A stretch of DNA of 64,000 bases, from the NCBI RefSeq assembly GCF_004834005.1, contig NZ_STFF01000004.1, positions 62,001 through 126,000 on the forward strand. Reading direction: 5' to 3'. The position numbers and the translations under genes were made by a program. The notes beneath the pieces are model-generated. The model did no database searches. It saw only the letters and a program-made list of their open reading frames with translations, and had not been told where the DNA came from. The DNA is from Niastella caeni. Its GTDB lineage: Bacteria > Bacteroidota > Bacteroidia > Chitinophagales > Chitinophagaceae. Below, in pieces: positions 1-9,241 of the stretch (within the stretch, counting starts at the first letter, position 1; every line of letters begins with the position of its first letter).

Positions 1-561
1 GTTGTGTTCGGTGCCAAACAGGTCAATAACATCTTTATGTTCCAGGGCGTCTGACCGGTTATCGGCCAGCCGGTTCGGTTCATACGGAAGAATGGGCGCC
101 ATATAAGGGTACACTTTATCGGCTACCTGGGCAATCAATCCGGCGTCATAGGCAAGTCCCGCTACAGACGACAGAAAACTTTTGGCCACACTGAAAGTCT
201 GATCTACCCGACCTGGTTCACCCCATTCGGCTACGATGTATCCATTTTTAATGATCAGGCCGGTGGCTGGTCCGCGTTCTTTCAGCGGCCCAACGGGATA
301 ACCAAACGGTTCCCGCCCAAAGCCACTTTGGTAATGCGCTTTTTTCAGATCGCGCGGTTCTTTCGATTCATGCGCCTGTGCATACACAACGGCTTCCTGC
401 AATAAAACAGAATCCAATGCCACCGAACTGGCGCTGCGGTGTTCCCAGTTGCCTGGTGGCGGATAATAAATTACAGGCTTTTTTTGTTGAGCGAACAGCC
501 CTGATACAGTGATTGCAAGTATTGGCGTGAAGAGCAATCGCAAATAGAAAAAATATTTCAT
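1..561 (-). CDS. Serine hydrolase, beta-lactamase/PBP4-like family (3' end outside window)
   Basis: Read on the minus strand this frame starts at ATG (559-561) and stays open to the window edge, giving 187 residues. The N-terminus is a signal peptide (about residues 1-24, ending near GLFAQ), so the protein is exported. A segment around residues 100-115 (GLIIKNGYIVAEWG) is the usual strand before the catalytic helix, and F-S-V-A-K at 123-127 supplies the SxxK catalytic Ser124/Lys127 of class C-type serine hydrolases. The conserved Tyr and HxG motifs lie beyond the edge and cannot be checked. Likely role: periplasmic or surface hydrolase of unknown ester or amide substrate; true beta-lactamase activity is not implied. 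It is divergent from glucokinase. Confidence 0.85.
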   Translation of the reverse strand, partial: MKYFFYLRLLFTPILAITVSGLFAQQKKPVIYYPPPGNWEHRSASSVALDSVLLQEAVVYAQAHESKEPRDLKKAHYQSGFGREPFGYPVGPLKERGPATGLIIKNGYIVAEWGEPGRVDQTFSVAKSFLSSVAGLAYDAGLIAQVADKVYPYMAPILPYEPNRLADNRSDALEHKDVIDLFGTEHN

Positions 562-603
562 AGTATAATAGTTCTGGTGCTATATTAGGTATTAAGTTTT
601 ATG

Positions 604-622
604 CCTGCCTGCGGTAGGCAGG
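604..622. repeat. Short GC-rich palindrome
   Basis: CCTGCCTGCGGTAGGCAGG, with 7-bp complementary ends. A longer version with the same CCTGCCTGC/GCAGGCAGG sides lies at about 54632-54652, and a related one at about 12866-12884, so this is a small dispersed palindrome. It sits between two divergent genes and so cannot be a terminator for either. Confidence 0.6.
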
Positions 623-646
623 TTCTAAATTAGTTTGTAAGTTCGC

Positions 647-654
647 TAGTTTTG
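647..654 (+). promoter_or_regulatory. Probable -7 promoter box of glucokinase
   Basis: TAGTTTTG fits the Bacteroidota -7 consensus TAnnTTTG and lies 58 bases before the glk ATG. I see no good -33 TTG at the usual spacing, so this is a candidate only. Confidence 0.4.
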
Positions 655-712
655 CAACTTACCCGTGAATAAAAGACCGGAAATAATTAAGCATAAATAA
701 GAACCAATTACC

Positions 713-1753
713 ATGACAATAAGAAATCTGCATATTCCACGGCGCTCAGGCATTAAAGATAAAGGTGTTACCGTATTAGCGGGCGATATTGGCGGTACGA
801 AAACCAATTTGGCATTTTATGAGGCTACTGAAACCGGATTGAACATGTTGCATATTGGTAAATATCCTTCGGCTGAATATGCATCTTCCGAAGCTATTAT
901 GCAACAATTCTTATCAGACAATAAATGCCCGGCGCCCGACAGGATCTGCCTCGGGGTTGCCGGTCCCGTGTTGGATGGCAAAGTAAACCTCACCAACCTG
1001 AGCTGGGATATAGATATTACAGAAGTGAAAAGCGCCATGGGCGTAGATGCGGTATTTTTGTTAAACGACCTCGAATCCATGGCTTATGGGCTCGCAGGTT
1101 TAACAGAACAGGACCTCATAACATTGCATACCGGTGATGAAAAAAGTACCGGTAATATGGCCATCATTGCACCGGGTACAGGTTTGGGCGAAGCCGGTAT
1201 ATATTGGAACGGTACGAACCATTTTCCTTTTCCAACAGAAGGAGGGCACGCTGATTTTTCGCCAAGGACCGACCTGGATTATGCTTTGTTGAAATTTTTG
1301 CAAAATGAATATGGTGTTGTTAGCTGGGAAAAAGTAGTTGCCGGCCCTGCCATTGTAGATATTTACCGTTTTTTGCGCGATGTAAAGAAGATGGAAGAGC
1401 CGGCCTGGTTAAAAGACGCGTTGGAGGCTGCAAGCCAGGATTCAGCAGTTATCAGTGGCGCTGCCATAGAACAAAAGGCGGCTATATGTGTTGAAACAAT
1501 GTTGCTTTTTGTGCGGTACCTGGCGCGTGAAGCATCGAACCTGGTATTGAAAATGAAAGCTACCGGCGGTTTGTTCCTGGGTGGGGGTATTCCACCTAAA
1601 ATTGCACCCTTGTTATTGCAAAAGGAATTTATGGAGCATTACATGGATTGCGATCGCATGCAACATTTGTTGGAGAATGTACCGATAAGAATTATAAAGA
1701 ATGATAAAACGGGGTTGATTGGCGCGGGTTATTATGGCGCGTACTTAATGTGA
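713..1753 (+). CDS. glk: Glucokinase
   Basis: ATP-dependent phosphorylation of glucose to glucose-6-phosphate in the cytoplasm, the entry step of glycolysis. The 346-residue product matches the bacterial Glk family (PF02685). The phosphate-binding loop GDIGGTKTN is at 24-32, the catalytic Asn-Asp pair at 118-119 (FLLNDLES), the adenosine-loop motif APGTGLGEAG at 153-162 and the sugar-binding PTEGGHADF at 174-182. It is about 25 residues longer than E. coli Glk, mostly from a basic N-terminal stretch before the phosphate loop; a later start is possible but no second Met lies before the loop. It is a single-gene unit followed by a strong hairpin. Confidence 0.93.
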   Translation: MTIRNLHIPRRSGIKDKGVTVLAGDIGGTKTNLAFYEATETGLNMLHIGKYPSAEYASSEAIMQQFLSDNKCPAPDRICLGVAGPVLDGKVNLTNLSWDIDITEVKSAMGVDAVFLLNDLESMAYGLAGLTEQDLITLHTGDEKSTGNMAIIAPGTGLGEAGIYWNGTNHFPFPTEGGHADFSPRTDLDYALLKFLQNEYGVVSWEKVVAGPAIVDIYRFLRDVKKMEEPAWLKDALEAASQDSAVISGAAIEQKAAICVETMLLFVRYLAREASNLVLKMKATGGLFLGGGIPPKIAPLLLQKEFMEHYMDCDRMQHLLENVPIRIIKNDKTGLIGAGYYGAYLM

Positions 1754-1850
1754 TGGTGCTTGCTTTCAATTACAGGTGCACAATAATAAATGCACAAGCG
1801 CGAAGCGATGCAGAAGAATATCAAAAAATCAGGAAAATAAATGTAGAAAA

Positions 1851-1883
1851 CGAAAGTGTCCCGGCAAAGCCGGGACACTTTCG
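1851..1883. terminator. Bidirectional intrinsic terminator
   Basis: A perfect 15-bp stem (1851-1865 with 1869-1883) closed by an AAA loop, rich in GC at the top and with AAAG/CTTT at the base. It lies between glk (+) and the small exported protein (-), so it probably ends both transcripts. Confidence 0.85.
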
Positions 1884-1891
1884 TCTATTAA

Positions 1892-2098
1892 TTACTGTTG
1901 TGTGGCAGAAGGTGAATTCAATTGCATGTTCACTGTATCTGGTTTCTTTTTGGTTGTATCTTTCTTTTTCTTAGGAGTTGTATCCTGCTCAATGTAATTG
2001 CCATTATACTCCTCTGCTCTAACCGGATGGTTTGAAATTACCATAGTTGCTGCGAAAATGCAAAGACCAATGCCTGCCGCTAAAAAGCTTCTTTTCAT
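1892..2098 (-). CDS. Small exported protein of unknown function
   Basis: A 68-residue protein starting MKRSFLAAGIG with a clear signal peptide (cleavage near VRA-EEYNG, residue 28). The mature part is about 40 residues, hydrophilic and very lysine/threonine rich (TTPKKKKDTTKKKPDT), so it would be a disordered basic periplasmic or surface peptide. No domain is recognised. Support as a gene: signal peptide, shared terminator placed just after its stop, and own upstream intergenic region. It is monocistronic. Confidence 0.6.
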   Translation of the reverse strand: MKRSFLAAGIGLCIFAATMVISNHPVRAEEYNGNYIEQDTTPKKKKDTTKKKPDTVNMQLNSPSATQQ

Positions 2099-2463
2099 AA
2101 CTTTGAGTTTTTAATATGTAAAAAATGTAAATAACTACGTCATGGGGGCGGGTAGGCTACAAACTCAGGTTTAGCAATCGTCTCGTAGTTTAGAATAGTT
2201 AGGTATTCATTAACTATTAAGAATCATGCCAAAAAAATATACTGAGTTCAGGAATAGAAAGAATAAGCTATCTGTTATACCTTAGTTAACTACAACATCT
2301 GCTTTAAGAAAGCTGTATTATTTATTGATAATCCTAAAGATATATTCCGGCAAAACAATATCTGACCCGTACATTCGTCTATCTGAAAAATACCTTAATA
2401 CCGCTAAAGAAGCATTTTAGGTATAAGCAACATTGATTTTTAATAAAATGTTAATCGCTTTAT
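2099..2463. other. Intergenic region between divergent genes
   Basis: 365 bases without a gene. The only structure I see is a perfect 8-bp inverted repeat AATAGTTA/TAACTATT (2194-2201 and 2211-2218, 9-nt spacer), a plausible operator for either neighbour. The rest is AT-rich with no clear TAnnTTTG box. Confidence 0.5.
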
Positions 2464-4293
2464 ATGGCGCGAGGCAACAGGCAGGATAACGGTGTTCGTA
2501 AACCGGATATGCCAAAAGCAAAACTTACGAAAGAAAATCTGAAAGAAGCGCTGCTCATTTTCAGTTATCTGAAACCGTATCGCTATACTTTTATAACCGG
2601 ATTACTTTTCATCGCTCTTTCCAGCGGTACTACTATGGCATTTCCTTATTTTTTGAAAAGACTCATCGATAGTGCGCATTCGCTCAGCCTGGGTAAAGAG
2701 GCTGTTTCACCAGGTACCATTGCATTATGGATGTTGGGTATTTTAACCTTACAAATGATCTTTTCGTTTATGCGTGTATACCTGTTTACATATGTTGGGG
2801 AATATGCATTGGCGGATATGCGAAAAGAGGTTTACCGGAAGATGATCATGATGCCCATGGATTTTTTTGCGCAGCGCAGGGTAGGGGAATTATCGAGCAG
2901 GATCAGTGCCGATCTTTCTCAAATACAGGAAGCAGTAACAGGTATGCTGGCAGAAATTTTGCGTGGAATTCTAACGCTTATCATTGGCATGGGATTGATA
3001 TTATATTTATCCCGATCGCTCACGGCCGTTATGTTATCGGTTGTACCCATTATAGTAGTGGCTGGTGTGGTGTTTGGAAAAAGAATTCGTAAGCTATCCC
3101 GCAATACGCAGGACCAGTTGGCTGATTCGAATACTATTGTGCAGGAAACCTTGCAAGGCGTGAGCAATGTAAAATCGTTTACCAATGAATGGTATGAGAT
3201 CGGCAGATATACTCGCAGTTTACAACAGGTGGTGAAACTGGCGGTGAGCAATGGCCGCTTTCGCGGTCTGTTTGTTTCATTTATTCTGATGAGCATTTTC
3301 GGAACTATTATTCTCGTGGTGTGGTATGGCACTACCCTGGTGCAAGCGGGTACGTTGTCATTTGGCGATCTTACTGCCTTTGTTGTGTACACCGCATTTG
3401 TGGGCGGTAGCATGGCCGGCTTTGCCGACTTGTACAGCCAGTTGCAAAAAACATTGGGCGCTACCCAGCGCGTTCGGGAAATATTACGCGATACCACAGA
3501 ACCAGTGACTGTTACAGATGAACCGGTGGAAGAAAAAAACAAATTACTAGGTGCGGTTACCTTCGACCGGGTTTCATTCAGTTATCCTTCGCGCAAAGAA
3601 GTGCATATTTTAAAAGAGATAACTCTTACCGCCGCTCCCGGTGAACAAATTGCCATAGTGGGCCCAAGCGGCGCCGGTAAATCAACCATTGCCGCATTGC
3701 TGTTGCAATTCTATCAGCCCGGGAATGGACAGATATTATTTGATGGCAAACCGGCCAATAGCATTCCCCTTTCTCAACTTCGCAAACAAATGGCCCTGGT
3801 GCCGCAGGATGTTTTCTTGTTTGGCGGAACCATTCGGGAAAATATTTCTTATGGTAAACCCGGCGCCACTCAACCCGACATTGAAGAAGCAGCCCGCAAG
3901 GCCAATGCTCATGATTTTATCATGAGCTTTCCCGAAGGTTATGATACGGTGGTAGGGGAGCGGGGGATTAAATTATCGGGTGGGCAACGTCAACGAATTG
4001 CTATTGCGCGGGCTATATTAAAAGACCCGGTTATCCTGGTACTGGACGAAGCAACCAGTTCGCTCGATTCTGCTTCTGAATCACTGGTGCAGGAAGCGTT
4101 GGATAACCTGATGAAAAACCGAACTTCTTTTGTAATTGCGCATCGATTGTCAACCATTCGCAATGCCGATAAGATCATTGTTCTCGACAAAGGCCATGTT
4201 ATAGAAAGCGGCACGCACCAGGAATTACTGGCATTGAACGATGGATTGTATAAGAGTTTAAATAAACTGCAGTTGGAGTGGGCGTCTGAATAA
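2464..4293 (+). CDS. ABC transporter, ATP-binding/permease fusion (MsbA-like exporter)
   Basis: A 609-residue half-transporter that should dimerise in the inner membrane and export a hydrophobic substrate, possibly lipid or drug. Residues about 45-340 form the six-helix ABC_membrane domain. The nucleotide-binding domain follows, with Walker A GPSGAGKST at 400-408, signature LSGGQ at 504-508, Walker B VILVLDE at 523-529 and H-loop His560. All catalytic elements are intact. Length and layout match the MsbA/LmrA class (ABCB). Bacteroidota carry several such paralogues, so calling it the essential lipid A flippase would be a guess. It is followed by a hairpin region, not by a second half-transporter, which supports a homodimer. 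Confidence 0.92.
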   Translation: MARGNRQDNGVRKPDMPKAKLTKENLKEALLIFSYLKPYRYTFITGLLFIALSSGTTMAFPYFLKRLIDSAHSLSLGKEAVSPGTIALWMLGILTLQMIFSFMRVYLFTYVGEYALADMRKEVYRKMIMMPMDFFAQRRVGELSSRISADLSQIQEAVTGMLAEILRGILTLIIGMGLILYLSRSLTAVMLSVVPIIVVAGVVFGKRIRKLSRNTQDQLADSNTIVQETLQGVSNVKSFTNEWYEIGRYTRSLQQVVKLAVSNGRFRGLFVSFILMSIFGTIILVVWYGTTLVQAGTLSFGDLTAFVVYTAFVGGSMAGFADLYSQLQKTLGATQRVREILRDTTEPVTVTDEPVEEKNKLLGAVTFDRVSFSYPSRKEVHILKEITLTAAPGEQIAIVGPSGAGKSTIAALLLQFYQPGNGQILFDGKPANSIPLSQLRKQMALVPQDVFLFGGTIRENISYGKPGATQPDIEEAARKANAHDFIMSFPEGYDTVVGERGIKLSGGQRQRIAIARAILKDPVILVLDEATSSLDSASESLVQEALDNLMKNRTSFVIAHRLSTIRNADKIIVLDKGHVIESGTHQELLALNDGLYKSLNKLQLEWASE

Positions 4294-4295
4294 TT

Positions 4296-4410
4296 ATTTG
4301 ATTGCTTGATGGCTGGGGATTACCTTGCTGAAGCTCGCCCATTAAACTTTACTGCCCGATAATCGGAGTTCATAACCATCAAACAATAAAACCATCAATC
4401 CATCCTTATT
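4296..4410. repeat. Word-type inverted repeat (TTGATGG arms)
   Basis: Left arm TTTGATTGCTTGATGGCTGG (from about 4298) and a right arm near 4375-4402 built of CCATCAAACAATAAAACC and CCATCAATCC are degenerate reverse complements, with a small CCCGAT-AATCGG hairpin between them. It has the same build as the other intergenic elements of this window but a different arm word. It follows the ABC transporter stop. Confidence 0.5.
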
Positions 4411-4539
4411 AAATTGATATTAAAATTCATTCGCAGCAAACGCATAGACGTTATTTCCCGTCTAATAGCCCGGTCCGGTTATTGAATTAATTATAATTAA
4501 TAAGATACCGGTGTATAAAAAACAATTACAAACTGCGTA

Positions 4540-7071
4540 ATGAAACCTGTATTAGCACTGTTATTAGCAAAAATTATTACATTATCCGTATGTGCCCAAA
4601 TAGAAAACTCACCCAGGAACAAGCCCGCTGCAGCAGGCACTGGCAAACTGATTGGAAGAATCGTGGATGCCAAAACCAATAAAGGCATTGAAGCTGCATC
4701 TGTACAATTATTTCAAAAAAACAGCGATATACTGGCCGGTGGTATGTTAACCAAACCCAACGGCGATTTCGACATCATCAATCTGTCTATTACCGATACT
4801 TTCAAGCTGGAAGCAACTGCTATAGGATATGCTAAACAAGAAGTGATCATCACATTCGATAAATCTGGCAAGGGGAGTGGGTTCACTGTTGAAAAAGACC
4901 TGGGAAATATCAAACTGAACGCCGAATCGCATTACCTGAATTCTGTGACGGTTGTAGGTCAAAAGCCTGCTTTGCAAATGGGCATCGACCGGAAGACTTT
5001 TGATGTAGAAAAGAATTTAGCTTCTGCCGGTGGTACCGGCATTGATGTAATGCGCAATATACCTTCCGTTACTGTTGATGTAGATGGCAATGTACTGTTG
5101 CGCAATAATGCGCCCCAGATCTTTGTTGATGGCCGTCCTACTATACTCACTTTAGATCAAATACCCGCAGATAACATTGAACGCGTAGAACTCATCACCA
5201 ATCCTTCCGCCAAATTTGATGCAGCCAGCACCGGCGGCATCATTAATGTTGTGCTCAAGAAAAATAAAAAGATCGGATTGAACGGCCTTGTTTCTGCAGG
5301 CGCCGGTTCACCAAATATTTACAATGGCAACCTGGCGCTTAATTTACGTCAGGGTAAGTTTAATTTTTTTGTAAACGGAAATTATAATCAATCAGGCGGC
5401 CGACCCAAGACGGAAACTTATCGCCAGAATAAAGACAATGGTATTGTGACGGATTATTTCAACCAGTTTGCTTTTACCGATCGCAATCGTCGTTTTGCTG
5501 GTGTTCGGTTTGGAATGGATTTCTTTTTAGACAATCGCAACACATTTACCCTTACGCAAAACTTTGGTGGCGGACGGTTTACCAATAATGAAGAACAGCA
5601 CCAGGAGTACCTGAACTTGCATCAACAACCTGATCATTATGGTTATCGTACCTCCGATAGCAGATCGACCAATGGACGTACCAGTACGCAGTTTGTGTTT
5701 AAACATAATTTTGTAGAAAGCGGTAAGTCGATAAGTGCAGATATTAATTACAATTATGGCCGTAACAGCGATAATACGAATATTCTAAACACGTATTCGT
5801 TCCCTGATGGCAGTATGTATGCTCCCGAAAGCCGGGTTCGAAACAATGGATCGGGCAAGAACAACCAGATCACCGTACAGGTAGACTATGTAGATCCGCA
5901 GGGAGAAGATAATAAACTGGAGACAGGTGTTCGATCGTACATAAATGACTTTACCAGTTTTTTCAATGCTTTTTTTGTAAACAATTCAAGCGAGATCAAA
6001 TTACCATTAAGTAATAATTATCAGTATCGCGAAATGGTGAATGCGGCTTATGTTACTTACACTGGCAAATTGTTGGGGATAGGCTACCAGGCCGGGTTAC
6101 GTGCTGAACATTCAAAGTTTGATGGCGAACTGGTAGATAGCGCCAAAAAATTTGGCTATCAGTTTCCGGGCAATATCGGAAGTTTGTTTGATGCGTTGTT
6201 TCCCAGTTTATACCTGAGCAAGAACATTGGGGAAGGACAGGAAATTCAACTGAATTACAGCCGTCGTATCAGACGGCCCGATTTCTGGCAAATGAACCCG
6301 TTTGTAGATATCAATGATCCATTGAACATCAGGCAGGGAAACCCGGCGCTGCGACCAGAATTCACCAATTCATTCGAGTTCAATTACAATAAAATCTATA
6401 ACTCGGGAAGCTTTTTAGGCGTAATTTATTTCCGCAATACACAGGGAGATATCACCAGGTACAGCGACACTATTACAGCCGCTCAATACCAGCAATTGAA
6501 TAACGCAGCCATTGATCCAAGCGCCATTTTAAATACGTTTGTGAATGCCAGATACCAAAACAGGCTGGGCGCCGAGTTGACCTTGCAGCAAAAGGTGGGA
6601 CAGCACCTGGATATTACGCCCACAGTAGATATGCAATATAAAAAGGTAGAATCGAAGGTCAATAATACCGATCTGAGCAATGAAGGTTTTAACTGGGAAG
6701 CCAAGCTGATCATCAATTACCGGTTTGCATCAAAAGCAGCATTCTGGAATAAATGGAGTTTCCAGGTTACCGGCGGTTACGAATCACCGGAAGTAATACC
6801 ACAGGGGGAGCGGAAAGAAATGTATGCAGTTGATTTTGGATTACGCAAAGAATTCTTCAAAAACAAAGCCACCTTTACATTTAACATAAACGACGTATTC
6901 AACTCCAGGAGACGGGGAATCATAAACGATACGGAAAATTTTTACCAGGATGCATACCGTCGTTGGGATGTGCGTAGCTTCCGGGCCACGTTGGCTTATA
7001 AATTTGGTAAGACCGACTTCCAGTTATTTAAACGGAGTAGCGGTCATGAGGACCATGAGGAAAGAGATTAG
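4540..7071 (+). CDS. Outer-membrane beta-barrel receptor with N-terminal carboxypeptidase-regulatory domain
   Basis: An 843-residue outer-membrane protein. Signal peptide at 1-19 (ends VCAQ). Residues about 33-115 form a CarboxypepD_reg-like beta-sandwich (GKLIGRIVDAKTNKGIEAAS). A TonB-plug-like region follows (VMRNIPSVTVDVDGNVLLRN; VELITNPSAKFDAAS at about 215-235), then a long barrel rich in aromatic and Asn residues. The layout matches the outer-membrane beta-barrel family PF14905 found across Bacteroidota, a relative of TonB-dependent receptors. The C-terminus ends in a charged tail (HEDHEERD) and not in the usual aromatic residue. Substrate unknown; there is no SusD partner, so a glycan role is not supported. 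Confidence 0.85.
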   Translation: MKPVLALLLAKIITLSVCAQIENSPRNKPAAAGTGKLIGRIVDAKTNKGIEAASVQLFQKNSDILAGGMLTKPNGDFDIINLSITDTFKLEATAIGYAKQEVIITFDKSGKGSGFTVEKDLGNIKLNAESHYLNSVTVVGQKPALQMGIDRKTFDVEKNLASAGGTGIDVMRNIPSVTVDVDGNVLLRNNAPQIFVDGRPTILTLDQIPADNIERVELITNPSAKFDAASTGGIINVVLKKNKKIGLNGLVSAGAGSPNIYNGNLALNLRQGKFNFFVNGNYNQSGGRPKTETYRQNKDNGIVTDYFNQFAFTDRNRRFAGVRFGMDFFLDNRNTFTLTQNFGGGRFTNNEEQHQEYLNLHQQPDHYGYRTSDSRSTNGRTSTQFVFKHNFVESGKSISADINYNYGRNSDNTNILNTYSFPDGSMYAPESRVRNNGSGKNNQITVQVDYVDPQGEDNKLETGVRSYINDFTSFFNAFFVNNSSEIKLPLSNNYQYREMVNAAYVTYTGKLLGIGYQAGLRAEHSKFDGELVDSAKKFGYQFPGNIGSLFDALFPSLYLSKNIGEGQEIQLNYSRRIRRPDFWQMNPFVDINDPLNIRQGNPALRPEFTNSFEFNYNKIYNSGSFLGVIYFRNTQGDITRYSDTITAAQYQQLNNAAIDPSAILNTFVNARYQNRLGAELTLQQKVGQHLDITPTVDMQYKKVESKVNNTDLSNEGFNWEAKLIINYRFASKAAFWNKWSFQVTGGYESPEVIPQGERKEMYAVDFGLRKEFFKNKATFTFNINDVFNSRRRGIINDTENFYQDAYRRWDVRSFRATLAYKFGKTDFQLFKRSSGHEDHEERD

Positions 7072-7078
7072 GGTCAAT

Positions 7079-7146
7079 TTCTGATTTTGGGATTTTGAGA
7101 TTTCTGGATTTTTCTAAATCTCAAAATCCAGAAATCTCAAAATCAG
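7079..7146. terminator. Long AT-rich inverted repeat between convergent genes
   Basis: A 22-bp perfect inverted repeat (7091-7112 with 7123-7144, 10-nt loop) built from the words GATTTTGAGATTTCTGG and AAAATCCAGAAATC. The same words recur at 54597-54725 between another convergent pair. It can act as a bidirectional terminator, but its low GC and repeated wording place it among the dispersed elements here. Confidence 0.65.
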
Positions 7147-7156
7147 CAATCGATCT

Positions 7157-8434
7157 TTAGGGGGAAGTTGGTATAAAATCAACATACATATACTTAAAAT
7201 TAATCACCATTTCTTTGAACTGGTTCATGATATCCTGTCCAAAATTGCCGTAGTACAATTTGTCTTTGGGGGTTGAACTGGAAGTTTTCACCGCTACGTC
7301 TTTCAGCAAGGCAGGCTGCCCGGCCACTGTAATAGCAATTTGCGACAACCGGAACGCTTTTGTTTTAGTTATGCCACCGGCGCCGCCGATCTGCATATCG
7401 AACGGTTTGCCGGCAGAATCAATCAGCTTTTTATAATCCTGATAAAAAGGCTCGTTTAAAAAAGTAAACTGGGCGCCCGTATCAAATGTAAATGCCAGGG
7501 TATCGGCATTGTAAGCGATGGAGATTACCGGCAACAATTCATCAACCCCAAAATTGCGGAGTTTGCGATCCGTAGGGAACTGGGGCACTGTTAAAGTTTT
7601 TTTATTGATGCGAATTTCCTGCAATTGTTCAATGATAGGAAAGCCGATGATGCCTTTAATGGTATACAAGCCGCGGGCAAAAGAAAGGGCGGTGTCTGGA
7701 AATACCATGAACACCGCATTCCTTACAATAATATTACCCATTTTGAATTCATTGGCAATGCCCAGGTTGGCATACACCTCCAAACCGGTAATAGCTCTTA
7801 CTTTAAATCGTACATTCATCATGCGCAGGTTGCTTTTACGAGCGTATGATTCCGTTATAACAGATAAGTTGGCGCCGGTATCAAAAACAAAATCAAAAGT
7901 GCTGTCGGCAAAACTCACCGGAATATTGATAAGGCCGGCAAGGTCGCGGCGATAGGAGATGTTTGTTTCGCTGGTAACAGAGGTTGTTTGAGGCGGCACA
8001 TTTTCTAATCCTTTCCAGATAATATCAGAATTGCGGGCATCATCCCGTTCCTCGGCGGATAGAACATGTCGGTACTTGCGTAATAAAAACTGGGTGGTGA
8101 GATGAGCTTCGCGATACTGGTACAGCTTTACATGATTATCTATTTTTTTCATCAGCAAATTACTGAGCTCATTATGGGAAAACTCTTTTTTGTAATTATC
8201 AAGCAGCAGGGCGATTTCCTGGTTAGACGTTGTGAGATCATGAAAAAAGTTATGTAAGAAAGCCTGGTAATATAATTTACGATGCGTAGGCAGATTGCTG
8301 TAGGTGTTGCTTTTCAATTCGCGCTGCAGCTCAAAAAAATGACGGTGAATTAACAAACTGTCAAGCTTTCGGGTGTCTGCTGCGAACAATGAAATGCCGG
8401 TAAAAAAACAAATAAAAATTAAAAATATCCGCAT
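7157..8434 (-). CDS. Exported two-domain retropepsin-like aspartic protease
   Basis: 425 residues starting at ATG 8432-8434, chosen because it opens a signal peptide (MRIFLIFICFFTGISLFAAD) and clears the divergent neighbour; the frame is open further upstream but would overlap it. Residues about 25-140 are helical and of unknown role. Two retropepsin-like halves follow. The first has FVFDTGANLS (catalytic Asp185) and the hydrophobic-Gly partner GIIGFPII near 261-268. The second has FTFDTGAQFT (Asp318) and YYGNFGQDIM near the C-terminus. Both DTG triads are intact, so one chain could form a pepsin-like two-lobed active site (PF13650 family). Expected location: periplasm or surface; substrate unknown. 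Confidence 0.82.
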   Translation of the reverse strand: MRIFLIFICFFTGISLFAADTRKLDSLLIHRHFFELQRELKSNTYSNLPTHRKLYYQAFLHNFFHDLTTSNQEIALLLDNYKKEFSHNELSNLLMKKIDNHVKLYQYREAHLTTQFLLRKYRHVLSAEERDDARNSDIIWKGLENVPPQTTSVTSETNISYRRDLAGLINIPVSFADSTFDFVFDTGANLSVITESYARKSNLRMMNVRFKVRAITGLEVYANLGIANEFKMGNIIVRNAVFMVFPDTALSFARGLYTIKGIIGFPIIEQLQEIRINKKTLTVPQFPTDRKLRNFGVDELLPVISIAYNADTLAFTFDTGAQFTFLNEPFYQDYKKLIDSAGKPFDMQIGGAGGITKTKAFRLSQIAITVAGQPALLKDVAVKTSSSTPKDKLYYGNFGQDIMNQFKEMVINFKYMYVDFIPTSP

Positions 8435-8543
8435 AATTTCAAAGTTAGGGTGAAGGATCCGAAACCCAAGCTGTTTACTTGGAACGAGGGCCGAAAATAG
8501 CAAAAAGGGCAGAACAACTTTTATCGGTATATTAGTCTTAACA

Positions 8544-8551
8544 TATCTTTG
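8544..8551 (+). promoter_or_regulatory. Probable -7 box of the nitroreductase gene
   Basis: TATCTTTG is an exact TAnnTTTG match ending 7 bases before the ATG, so the mRNA would be leaderless or nearly so. Confidence 0.45.
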
Positions 8552-8558
8552 CTCCGCT

Positions 8559-9140
8559 ATGAATAAAAGCGAATTGATCAATGAACTGATACGTACACGC
8601 AGGAGTGTGTTTACCCAACAATTTGAGCCGGGAAAGACCATTCCAGATGCGATCATCTGGCAGGCCCTTGAAAACGCCAACTGGGCGCCCAGTCATAAAT
8701 TAACTGAGCCCTGGCAGTTTACGGTATTTACAGGAAATGGATTACAAAAATTGGCTGAACAACAGGCTGAGATCTATAAAAAGTTTGCCGGCGCCAAATT
8801 CAAACAGAATAAATACGAACAGATGCTGGTAACGCCGCAGCAATGTTCGCATGTTATTGCCATCGGTTGTAAACGGCATAAAGATCAGTTGCCTGAAATG
8901 GAAGAAGTGGCGGCGGTAGCGTGCGCGGTGCAGAACATTTATCTTACAATTTCATCATACGACAATATTGGCGGTTACTGGAGCACAGGCGGTATTACTT
9001 TTATCGAGGAAGCCAAAGCGTTGTTTGGTTTAGGGCATGATGATATGCTGATGGGATTCTTTTACCTGGGTTATGTAAAGGTTCCATCTGTTTCGGGTAA
9101 ACGAAATTCGATTCAGGAAAAAGTAACGTGGGTTAATTAG
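8559..9140 (+). CDS. Nitroreductase family protein
   Basis: 193 residues, the usual size for FMN-dependent NAD(P)H nitroreductases, which act as cytoplasmic dimers. The N-terminal TRRSVFTQQFEPG carries the conserved FMN-phosphate-binding Arg-Arg-Ser motif. ENANWAPSHKLTEPWQF (about residues 43-59) is the conserved substrate-pocket motif (normally xxAPSxxNxQPW); His and Thr-Glu in the N-x-Q positions place it in the YdjA-like subgroup. The C-terminal GFFYLGY is the usual closing strand. It may reduce nitro or quinone compounds, but the physiological substrate is unknown. Transcribed alone. Confidence 0.88.
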   Translation: MNKSELINELIRTRRSVFTQQFEPGKTIPDAIIWQALENANWAPSHKLTEPWQFTVFTGNGLQKLAEQQAEIYKKFAGAKFKQNKYEQMLVTPQQCSHVIAIGCKRHKDQLPEMEEVAAVACAVQNIYLTISSYDNIGGYWSTGGITFIEEAKALFGLGHDDMLMGFFYLGYVKVPSVSGKRNSIQEKVTWVN

Positions 9141-9241
9141 GATTGGGATACCTGGATAGGGGAGATGAACCGGGATCAATGCCCGTTGAATTTTCAACCT
9201 TTTTAATATAAAATTTTTGCGATCTGAAACCCGCAAAAAAT

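Noticed and set aside
1750..1974. A 74-residue plus-strand frame after glk
   Set aside because: It contains the perfect 15-bp terminator hairpin and overlaps the small exported gene on the other strand.
2919..3542. A 207-residue minus-strand frame inside the ABC transporter gene
   Set aside because: Antisense shadow of the transmembrane domain; composition is Thr/Asn biased as expected from complementing hydrophobic codons.
8435..8680. An 82-residue N-terminal extension of the aspartic protease
   Set aside because: It would overlap the divergent nitroreductase start and lacks a signal peptide, whereas ATG 8434 opens a clear one.
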